The notes beneath the pieces are model-generated. The model saw only the letters and a list, made by a program, of their open reading frames with translations, did no database searches and was not told where the DNA came from. The position numbers and the translations under genes are program-made. A stretch of DNA of 64,000 nucleotides from Branchiostoma floridae (Eukaryota > Chordata > Leptocardii > Amphioxiformes > Branchiostomatidae): positions 1,770,643 through 1,834,642 of the forward strand of contig NC_049994.1 of assembly GCF_000003815.2 (NCBI RefSeq). Direction: 5' to 3'. Below are positions 1 to 10,500 of the stretch, in pieces; positions within the stretch are counted from its first letter, which is position 1, and each line of letters starts with the position of its first letter.

Positions 1-2060
1 CATGATGGCGTAACGGCGGGGTGTTAGGATGCCCTAACATGCCGGGCGTTATGCAATTGGACGATAAATGGAGGTCGCATGTTTAAGAAGAGATACACCC
101 CGACCACGTAAAAGGACCCACCACACTTATCAAAAACAGTAGGGGTCAGTAACTGTGTAAATGAATCAAATAAATCTGCCTGGGTATGCAATACAAACAC
201 ATACATGTATATAGATATTTGGAATTATGTATTTCCAATGGTTATATTCATGGCTATCATCATATGCGTTTTCCTGTCTTGCAATCCATCCTCACCGCTA
301 GAGATTACTTGTAAATGCGTAACTTTTCATTTACAGATCTGTATTCGAATTTCGTTATATCTTTCTTCTTTAACTCATCTTACATTTATCGCATTTGTGC
401 TATGATTCATATTCGTTAATCTAAATGGTATAGTATGCGCCTTGTAGGCTTCTTTCTCCTCCTACACCTTTTAATAATATAATTTTGGTATATAATTGTT
501 CTTACATGTGCGAATGGATAAAAACAAAAACAAACACACAACGTACTACCCACCCCTTATTCCTTTGTCGACTGTTGATGCCCGTGATCTTTTTACATAT
601 GCGCATTTCCTGAAACTTGAACCTGGTCATCACACCCGCGTGATCCTTGGAACTAAGAGGGGACTTTTCACCACAAAGCTGATATGCGTTTCCAGTGTTT
701 TTTTTTTTTCATTTGGGGTCGTTGCTGTTCACAGAAACCTGTTCTTAAAATTAGCAACTTGTCGCCGGCGTGCAACTTTGTTATGGGAGGTTCATTATCA
801 TAACGTCAGATGAATTCCCAGCCTATCGTCCGAATCCCTCTCACTCTGACAGCGTCGATTCAGATAGGCTGAATAAACTCGCGACACTGTAGATCTTAAA
901 TTCAGCCGACTTTTCAGCGTTAAAGAAGCACAGACGAATCTCGTCGACGATGAATAAACGAAGACCTTTATTGTACATAATATATACAATATATATCAAC
1001 ACAAAAATCCTATTCTACTAGGTAAGTTCGACTTCTTCTCGTTTCTTTGTTATGCTGAAAATGCAGTAATAGATATTCTTTACAATCAAAGGTTTATTGC
1101 CTCTCAAACGTCCAATTTCCACTATATTAGACCACCGATACGCGGAGCCTGGTAAAGGCTAGCCAGACCGCTGTGCGAGAGATAATCAAGGCCCGCATGC
1201 TGTGTTTGGCGGCGGGGGGAATTGTTTCACGGGCCGAAACGATTGGCGACTATAGCACGGCGGTCTGGTACCAAGGCTAGAGCGTTGTTCCCATGTATCA
1301 AAAGCGTAGCCTGGCAAAGTTTACTAGAACTGCAGTAGTTTATGTGCCAGACAATGTCCTGTTGAAAATGATTTTTGAATCCTCATCGCTTTTACACATA
1401 TACTACATCGACGATAGACAGACTTCCCACAATCTCTTCAGAGACATTGAAAGTATACATTTCCAAACGTGTCCGGGTCGAGAGTGATGGCCAGTTAATG
1501 GCACAAAGGGCCACAATGGCACATGAATAGCACCTCTATGTTCATGGATCAAAAGCGTCGCCTACCCATGTTAACCAGAACTGCAATAGTCTGTGTTGAA
1601 ATTGTTGTACTCTTTTAGTGTTTTCAAAGAACAAGTTTACTGGAGCAAACTTGTAGGTCAAGACCATAACTCAAACGTGCTCATGATATTGTGTTTGTTT
1701 GCGGACAACAAAACTCATTGGTTCTGTATGATATTTGGTGGATGCATGGGAGTTGCAAAAAGGAGAGTCAAATTCGATAATGGGCCTCCCAGCGGCGAGC
1801 TACAGCACTGCAACAGAGTTTCAAAGTTGGAGGTAAAATTTTCCGCAAGTGTCAGGTTCATGATTTCTTTAGTATTGATCGGGTCGTGGGGCAGGGAGAA
1901 AGCGGTGTACGCTTGGGCCCCTATTGGCTTGTTTTGAACTGCAGTGCAATTTCTATTGGTATCTTTGAAAGTAAATAACTCGAGCATGGATTGATGATAC
2001 ATTTGCCTTGTTTAACTGATAGCTGCTTTAGATAATAATCAACACGGAGAAATGTACTCA
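1..2060. other. No gene recognised; short inverted-repeat element near 1150-1285
   Basis: Downstream intergenic DNA of gene 1. Small open frames here lack domains, splice context or codon bias. A short element has inverted ends: CCAGACCGCTGTGC near 1162 and GCACGGCGGTCTGG near 1256, 13 of 14 bases complementary. The remainder shows nothing I can name. Confidence 0.5.
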
Positions 2061-2063
2061 CGA

Positions 2064-2510
2064 AACGACGACCTTTTTTCTTCAAACCAACTTTATTGGG
2101 TGCGGAATAACTTTTCGACATAAAATATGCAACTTTTGGGTCGAAAAAGCTCAATTTGCTCTCCTGAGCAAAAAACAGCATTTTTTCGCGGAAAAAAATG
2201 GGCATCGCGAAATGACGTCTGAGTTTCTTTAAACCAATTTGTTAGGTTGGGAATAGTTTTTCGACATCAAATATGCGACTTTTGGGTTGAAAAAACTCAA
2301 TTTGCTCTTCTGAGGCAAAAAGAGCATTTTTTCGCGGAAAAAATGGGCGTCGAGAAACGACGTCCAAACTTTATTGGGTGCGGTATAATTTTTTGACATC
2401 AATTTAGACATCAACTTTTTTTGGTAAAAACAAGCTCAATTTGCTCTTTTGAGGCAAAAAGAGCAAAATGGGCGTCACTAAACGACGTCGGATTTTTTCA
2501 AACCAACTTT
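2064..2510. repeat. Three to four tandem units of about 126-145 bp
   Basis: Units begin around 2064, 2209, 2352 and 2478, each with a variant of CGAAACGACGTC. They then run through AACTTTATTGGGTGCGG, a TTTTCGACAT block and CTCAATTTGCTCTTTTGAGG. The units are diverged at roughly the 10-20% level by eye. Confidence 0.75.
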
Positions 2511-2549
2511 AATATGTGAAAGTGTGGTAGTAGGATGGTAGCTTTGGGT

Positions 2550-2930
2550 CTCTATTACAGCATACATACTTAATCGTATTTTCATCTAGTAACGTTACCC
2601 AAGTCCTGATTGGTACACCGTTTCCACCAGATACAGAACTGTTTCCAAAATATTTTAATCTACAATACACATTCAAGAAAATGTTCAGTCGTATGTTGTT
2701 CTTAACAGTCGTTGCATTGGTCATTTTCTGCTAGGCTTGCTTTTTTTAGCCAGCTGTTTGTTGCCAGGTAGTTGTGAATGATCTTGTATTGAAAGCTCTG
2801 TAACTTAGGGATTTTGTACTTCAGTTGAACAGTAATCAAAATAGTTCTTTGTAACAATAAAGGCAGTTCTCTCGCTGTTATCAATAATTCGCATGATTTC
2901 GTTATCGCTACTAAGGGGTACAACTTCCCT
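2550..2930 (-). mobile_element. LINE reverse-transcriptase C-terminal fragment, decayed
   Basis: Minus-strand translation gives KLQSFQYKIIHNYLATNSWL, then CNDC, a stop, EHFLECVL, a stop, and IKIFWKQFCIWW. This is the C-terminal FQYK...ILxTNxxL / CxxC...HxxxxC / FWxxxxxW pattern of many L1-like LINE ORF2 proteins. In-frame stops show it is inactive. Confidence 0.6.
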
Positions 2931-3372
2931 TACATTGTTGTATGTAGTCTTCTTTTGCATTGTCATTTGCCAATGAAGATGGACTTGTATAATGCTCAGA
3001 GAAAACGTTGTAAAGAGATTTATTTATTCAGAAACTTCACACAACCACACCAAATCATAAAAAATAGTGGTTTTCCAGCTTAAGCATAACAATTAAAGCA
3101 CAATACACACTCTATGAAATGTTCAGTGTCTAGCATGTTACGACGAGGAGTCAAAAAGTAATGCCATTAGACGTATTTAACGCAAAGGTAAAGACACCTA
3201 TATTCTTGAGACTTAAATTACCTCAATATGCTATCATGCCAATTTCAATGAGCGATTGATCTGAGTTCAAGATGACAAAACCCTTTTAACAACTTATTCA
3301 TGTGTGATGTCACGAAATCCTAGCAGCTGTAGAATCTATTTCATACGAGTTCAGAAATGACAATTAGCATGT

Positions 3373-3626
3373 AAGGGTACGCTCCCACCGCACTTGTGTC
3401 AAGCTTGCGCCACTGCGGGGTTCGTTCAATACGTCACTGTACTGTTTTGTTATTTTCTCCAACTTTTTATAATTTAGATATTGTGTAATACGTAAAAGTA
3501 TGACTTAGAAATCAACGAAATACAAAAAAAGAAAGAAAATTCGTTTTTTATCTCTGAAATTCGTTGAGTATCTTTCGAACCCCGTGTGATGCAAACTTGA
3601 CACAAGTGCGGTGGGAGCCTTACCTT
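3373..3626. mobile_element. MITE with about 35-bp terminal inverted repeats
   Basis: The left end (3373-3408, with CACCGCACTTGTGTCAAGC) and right end (3591-3626, with CACAAGTGCGGTGGGAGCC) are near-perfect inverted complements. The core, including ATTTAGATATTGTGTAATACG, is shared with copies at 5.7, 35.9 and 37.2 kb. It has no coding capacity. Confidence 0.85.
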
Positions 3627-4087
3627 CACCTATTGAGGTATTTATCAATATACAGTCGCAATTTCATCTTCATACAACACTCTTTGCCTCTGACAAACTT
3701 CCAGGGGTGTGTTGAGATCAACTCAGTCCCTCATAAAGTAAAATTTGCAGAGCACATGTTCACGTTTACGTCGGTGTCAAATTTCAACTCATTTCATCAA
3801 ATGATAACCCCATATTCATTACTTTTTTACCCTTCTCCGCATTTGCAATCTTTATCATCTTAGTGTCATTCTATATCTAGAGCGAATAGAGAAAACAATA
3901 TCAACCTAAAACAGAAGCTGGATGCTTGATAATGATCTTTTAGTGGGACATTTGACGAAATATCGAATGCAACCGTCTTCTCAGTTTAATTTGAAAAAAT
4001 TAAAGCCCAAAATTATGAAAATATGTAAATAATAACAATATAAAAAAAAAGAATATTACACCACACACATAAACCTTACCTACTGTT

Positions 4088-4162
4088 TCCCCCCCCCCCT
4101 ACTTTTGCCCCTCGCGGGGTCATTTGGGGGTATCCTATGTAGATGTAGATGTAGATGTAGAT
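4088..4162 (+). repeat. Retroelement 3' tail with (GATGTA)n repeat
   Basis: A poly-C run and GCCCCTCGCGGGGTCATT precede five GATGTA-like repeats ending at about 4162. Non-LTR elements often end in such short tandem tails. No upstream coding part is recognisable. Confidence 0.45.
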
Positions 4163-4685
4163 ACTGTTATGAATACGCATTACATATAATCAGAGGCTTC
4201 TAGAATAGCCATGTATTTCGATTGTATGGATGACATCCGCGCGTGCAACAATCCACCCCCCCCCCAATAAAAAATGACCATACTGTAAATTGTTTAAATC
4301 AGCTGAAAAACTAAGCCATAAATGGTAAAAAAAGCCGTAAAATTGAAAAATGTAATGTAACTAAGGCCATCGCAAGTCGACTTCAAAGTCAGAGAAGACG
4401 ATGTGAAAGAAAAAACAAAAAGAATCTATTGTTCTGTATACAATATATACAGAACAATAGATGTGTTTTTTGGTTACCATTCTTGAATTTCAAGATGAAG
4501 TTTTTGTCGCATGCTTCCATCAAAGTTGGGGCTCCCGGAAGATGTCATCCATATAAGCAAATTAACATTGCCCAACAACCCAAAATATATTAAAAAAACA
4601 AGTAGTAATCGCCCAAACTGATTTTAAAAATCGGTGCAGTTTCGGCGTATTAGCCGTCCGAAATCGTGGGCCGCTGGTTCAAATA

Positions 4686-5150
4686 TAAAACAGTCTTGTA
4701 TGGGTTATGGTATACGAACAGATAGCACAAGTAAGCATGTATACTGAGACGAAGTAAAGGGCTACACTTTTGATAGTGATGTGGTATACGTGGCACAATG
4801 GTAACTATACTGAGACGGGCGAAGAAAAAAAGCAACACTCTTGTACGGGGTATAATACAAGTAGAACAATACTGAGACGGTCGAAGCCAAGGCCAGACTC
4901 TAGTACAGGGGCGTGTGTACACATGTTCCGACGTTAGATATGTTACAACANNNNNNNNNNNNNNNNNNNNNNNNNNNNNNNNNNNNNNNNNNNNNNNNNN
5001 NNNNNNNNNNNNNNNNNNNNNNNNNNNNNNNNNNNNNNNNNNNNNNNNNNACGTGCCAGTTACATAATTCTTGTGCCACACTTCGTAGAAGAGTACTAAA
5101 GTTTCTTGAGCCTGAATGTACTTGACCCACACAAGCGAACAAACTCCTGT
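4686..5150. repeat. Degenerate tandem repeat interrupted by an assembly gap
   Basis: Units of about 65-75 bp share ATACTGAGACGG, CGAAG, and CTCTTGTACGGGGTATA-like blocks (4740, 4810, 4870). The 100-N gap at 4951-5050 falls inside, as expected where repeats stop assembly. Confidence 0.55.
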
Positions 5151-5709
5151 ATTTCCAACAAAACTAAGTGTAACGAGATGACTTCACACTTTAGATGGTT
5201 CAAGATATTGGACGCCCGTCGATCATAGATTTTTCAAAGAAATTCTAAAAGCAAGTAATACTTAAGCGGGGTATCTCAAAAAGACCGTGCCTGTTGGCGA
5301 ATATTTTATCATTATCTCCTCAACGAGTACGGACGCACATGTCCTTAAAATGAAATAGCCTTTTTGTAGTCTTAACATGTAGTCTCTGCCAAAAATCACA
5401 TACAAGGTAACGTAATTGGAAATAGCAGGGTTGTCAATCAATGTACAATGTTTAATATTCATTGATAACAGATTTGCAGTGATCGCACAGTTTGATGACT
5501 AATTTTCCCCATTTGTAACATTTTGCAAGTTGCGATATTAGAAATTTTAAATGAAATCGCCATTTCATGGTGACCAATTGGTACCTTGAAGACTGTACAT
5601 GTTGCGGAATCTTTTGTTACCAACAGGCGCGGTCCGGTGAGATACCAGCATAATGTCCAGATGCCCTTAGAATTATCAAGGGATTCTAAGATTGTACTAA
5701 AGGTGCACG

Positions 5710-5891
5710 CTCACTGCACTTGCGTCAAGGTTGCGTCACTGGGGGGAGGACCAATTCGCTCACAGCGTAACTGTTGTGTTATTTTCCGATTTTTTTAATA
5801 ATTTAGATATTGCGTAATACGTAAAAGTATGACTTACAAGGCGAAAAAATGCCCGAACCTCGCAGTGACGCAACCTTGACGCAAGTGCAGT
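5710..5891. mobile_element. MITE in the 3' UTR of gene 1
   Basis: Ends 5710-5741 (CACTGCACTTGCGTCAAGG) and 5863-5891 (CCTTGACGCAAGTGCAGT) are inverted complements. It belongs to the same family as the copy at 3373. On the minus strand the stop codon of gene 1 ends at 5919, so the element starts about 28 nt into the 3' UTR. No AATAAA signal was seen between the stop codon and the MITE. Confidence 0.85.
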
Positions 5892-5918
5892 TCACTATAA
5901 GTTTGCGTTTTTAAGATC

Positions 5919-7069
5919 TCAATCGGTATATGACAGTGAGTTGATAGGGATCATGGGTAGAGAAGAGTTGCCATAGTTACTCTGCTCTCCTGCTGTGGTG
6001 TAAGCGACGTTGTCAAACGCGTACGCTGCATGAAATAAAGTAGTTCAAGTTGAAAAATTGTTATCAAAATGTATTTTTCCGCTACAAACAGAGACAAAAA
6101 TATCAGAAGCACAGCACTGAAATTTTACAATCCAATCTATTTAAAATAAAAGGTACTACTTTTTTCCTCATGTTTGCCTGACTGGTTTGCTACGACACGA
6201 CAAAGAAACATATAAACATCATTTACAGCTTGCACTAAATGATTGTAATAGTCACAAATGTCTTACCTCCCGCACTATCACTTTTTTGCCCCTGTTTCTG
6301 GCGCTTGCGGACACACATGTACATTACTATGGCGCCAACAATACAAGCCATCGCCACCCCACTTCCAGCAGCGACCCAGACCATCGGGAATTCGCCTCCT
6401 TCAAAAGAAATTCATATGCATTAGATAATAGATGTGCATTGAGATGAAGCATGTTGCTTATTCGCTACGGTGAGTGTTTTAGCGCTCTGGGACAACCCGT
6501 CTCGCCCTGATATGAATGAAATTTTATTGCTCAACAATCTCACAAGACACAGACAATAGTACTACGAGGCTACATTCAGAACAAAAATTTTAGGTTAAGG
6601 TGCAGTCATACGAGCGTGTATATCAAGTCCGCATGAGGTCCGTAATGACTTTTTCGCACGCGGTGTTTCGAACAATACGTATGTATGATGATGAATTCAC
6701 AAAGGCGTACTAATCAAAGTCCGTACCAAGTTCGTATGGAATTCTTTGCCTCTACCAGGCTTTACATGTCACTGGAAAATAGTAGAACTTGACAAATATA
6801 GACAGAAATGGTTTGCGACCCAGCTAAGTCGTCTTACGTGTTATCTATGTAACTCGGTTTGAGCTGTGCACCTTACTTCTGGGTGATGTCCAGAACTTTA
6901 TTGACCACCCCTCATAACTTACCGGTCGGGATACAGCTCCTCCCGGGGCTGTCCGCTGACTCATCCTTGTACCCCTCCCCACACCGACAGGTGAAAGACC
7001 CGACTGTGTTCACACAGACGGCCTCTATCGGACAGTCATGGTCATCTGGATCCGCGCACTCGTCAAAAT
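5919..7069 (-). CDS. Exons 31-33: EGF module, transmembrane helix, cytoplasmic tail
   Basis: Exon 7069-6923 is a calcium-binding-type EGF (DFDECADPDDHDC, CVNTVGSFTCRCGEGY). Exon 6398-6267 holds one hydrophobic helix (MVWVAAGSGVAMACIVGAI onward, about residues 1678-1700) followed by the stop-transfer run RKRQKQGQK, which sets the N-out topology. The terminal exon 6025-5919 encodes 35 residues containing AFDNVAYTT, an NxxY motif resembling PTB/endocytic signals, and ends at TGA. Acceptor TGCAG|CG and the phase (1) fit exactly. The tail is short (about 50 residues) with several Tyr and Ser. Confidence 0.87.
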
Positions 7070-7521
7070 CTGCGACAAACAAATGAATAAGATTTTTTTT
7101 GCGGTGTGTAACACGTAATAGCGTTTACGTTAAAAGTGTGAAACAATTAAAAACTACATCTTCGAAATGTCATGATCTCTTGCTGGCAAGTTCAAGACAG
7201 TGAGAATGCTACAATCAGTCAATATCATTTATTGTAAATGTATAATTCTTCACAAATTAAAATTCAAACGGATTATAGAACTGTGAAATTACTGTAGTTT
7301 TCTCAATCAGTAGGAGATATTTAAAGAAGGGGTATGATGTCATCACACTAACTATCTGTTGTAGATAAAGGCACATTGAAATGGAGGCCCGAGTTTGGGT
7401 CACTTTCGAGCAACTATTTATCAGTAAACATGTTGTTTTATTACCTCTACAAAAACTGAGGTATTGTTTTGGAAGTGTGTATGAGGTGTGGGCGTGTGAG
7501 AGTTGTGTTTGAGTGTGGTGT

Positions 7522-7567
<46 letters not shown>

Positions 7568-10500
7568 GTGTGTTGTGTGTGTGAGAATTGTTATGGTTCT
7601 AGTTTTAGGGTTGGTAAGTAGCTCTTGTAGTTGGGACGAAGGGTCATAAATTCTTTCGCACCAAAGTTGGGGTCAGATACTGGCTCTGAACCAAGATAAC
7701 ACAAGAATGGGTTCATTTTCTCTACCTGTCATCTCTCCTGAAGAAGCGTCTATGTCCAGATCTGTCCCGTTCTGCCTCACCACAGCATCACGGAATGCCG
7801 CAGTCATCCGGCCTGGATCTAGATCTGTCCCCTCAGATTCCCGGATGTGAAGCCTCATGTCGACCACCACACTGCCACGTCTGAACCCCAGGATGGAGAT
7901 CCCCAGGTACACACTAGACATGTCCGTCTGGAGAAAGGTCTCCTCAACCTGGAGGAACATTAAAAATACATTTACGAAATGCATTTGATTTCTAACTGCC
8001 TCTCTAATGACCAAGAAAAAAAAAGTTATTTGAAGTGGCCCGCAAAACCAAAAATTTCCAAACGTTTACTGACGAAAACAAAACTATAACCCTGTTAACG
8101 TCACATAACCCACTCATTATAGAAAAAGTGGGATATTTCGTCTTGCACGGCTTCCAGAAAAAAGTCAAACCCCAGATGCTTAGATAATAGAATGCTTAGA
8201 TCGCAGTCCATACTATTGCTAGAATAGTCCCTTGTTTCCACATGTCCCCATTGATTGTTACCTATACCAAAGTATTTCATGTATGTTTAGTATGTATTCT
8301 GTATTCATAAAGTGACGTGGCAAAAGAGGCAAATCCTTGACCTTTGATTATGTAGTCAGAATTTTTTAGTACGTGCAATTTTATGTTGCAAAACGTTCAG
8401 AATGATTTCTATTAGCTACATGTATGCTTGGGTCATATCCTATTGATAATGATCAGAGTACTGATTGAAAGCTTGTTTGTGATACATTATATGATACATA
8501 CGAAAAGATCGTGTAAAACATTTACTATGCCAAAAATAGTTGATATTCAAAACCACCTCTTACCGTCTGAGTGACTTTGGTAACCAAGGCCATGTACGCT
8601 GCAGTCTGTGTGTCCTCTAGGTCCGGTGTGAACTGCAGAGCTCGCAGACGGATGGAACATTGATATGTTTGGCTCACTGTAATATACAACACATCATCAA
8701 CCGTCAGTACCGCACGGCTTTCAAACTTTATTCATATTGTTCGATTAACTTTGCAGTCATCACTTAGTCCGAATTGTATTAGGTTTACAGTACCATTGTC
8801 TTGCATAATGCTATAATTAGTTGAAATGTAAACAGCATAACGCGACATAACACTATGCAAGATGATTCTCTCTGTCAGTCAGTCTATAACGTTTCAGACT
8901 ATGATATTACGCATAGAACCTTATGCCTAGGTTACACATAGCCGAATTTGGCTCCCGACTCTCTCCCGACTATGGTTTAGGAGTGATTCGGGAGCTAGTC
9001 GGCTGTAGTCGGCTGGCGTTCGGCTGAGTCGGATGGCGTTCGGCTGACGTTCGGCTGAGTCGGATGGTGTTCGGCTGCTCCATCCGAATGTTTTGAAATG
9101 TTCAAAACATTCGGCTCTGAACGGCAACTCTGGAATGGGTCGGTTGGAGGTCGGCTGGTGTTCGGCACGGTCGGCTAGTGTTCGGTTGGTGTTCGGGAGT
9201 AAGTCAGCAGTCAAATTAAATCTTAACCACGCCATAAACATTGCTGATTTACTCCCAGCTTGTTTCCAGCTTACCAATGATTCACCCCAAGACCTTAGAC
9301 AAATATCTGCTAACTCATTCCCAAGCAAAAAGACTATTGCCAGAACGTAGACGAATCACTCCCGAACTTCATACGACCGACATCCAACCAAAAACAAAAA
9401 GACCCATAAATGCCGCACTGGAGCTATATGTGATCTAAATTTGATCTCTTGGTGATGTTTACAAATAGAACAAAGGACATTCTTGATTAAAAACGAAAAT
9501 GAGCACTCTTTTGAAAATCGCTGATTATGTCTATTTCAAGTCGAAAAAGGGTCGGCAATCGGTTGGGGATCAGTCAGGAGTGATTCGGCAGTCTGCGGCT
9601 AGAGGTCGGGATGGTTGGTGATAGGTTAGTTAGCATTAGGATTGACTGTTGCTGAATGTAAGCCAATTGAAAGAGTGCAGAAGAGAGCTTGTAGGATAAT
9701 CCTCGGACAGAACTATACCTGCTACAGCTCGGCACTGACTGAACTCTCCCTCACATCACTGACTCAGAGACGTCATGACCTATGCAGTTCTTATGCTCGT
9801 TCACTGTATAGATCCCCGACCTACAGGGACTGGTTCCCTCCCTGTCGTAAGGAGATTACTGGCAGAAATACACGTTCAGCCAACAAACTGCAGGTCCCCA
9901 GAGCCAACACCTCTCGTTTAAGGAAAAGTCCAATATACTATATGGTCTCACTACTCAATGACGACATTGTATGAACTATGTGTTTCTACCTTCCCAGTTT
10001 GTAAATAAGTCTACGTAATGATGTGATTATTGATGTACATATGTATATAGTTGGAACAGTTTTTAAGCCATTTTTAACTGTTAACAAGCCCACCAATTCA
10101 GCCCTTGGGCTGCTATCAGAAGCTTGTACGTTTTTATTGTTTTGAACGAATAAACCTGTCATTCATTCATTCATTTGGGACACAGTCGGGATTAAGTCAT
10201 TTACTGGTCGGGAGGTGTTCGGGACATGTTCGGCGCTAAAAAATAGGCGTGGCCTAAACTGGTCAGACTACTCCCGAATTACTGCCGACTTGGGTCGGCT
10301 AAGAGTCGGCTAGTGTTCGGGAGCCAATGTCGGCTATGTGTAACCTAGGCATAAGCGATAGAGACGACTACAATACAAAAGTGCACCAATTGAATACAAT
10401 GCAAGATGATAACAATATACCAAAATTAACAATAAGAGTGATAAATAATCTTTATGGCTGGGAGGGAAACACCTTCTAACTACCTTGGCATCTTCCGTTA

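Noticed and set aside
4640-4690. tRNA-like box B (GGTTCAAAT) near 4671
   Set aside because: No box A at proper spacing and no cloverleaf could be drawn.
8927-9438. Overlapping ORFs of 65-133 codons
   Set aside because: They lie in the CGGCTG-rich interior of the inverted-repeat element, show no domain and exist in opposite strands.
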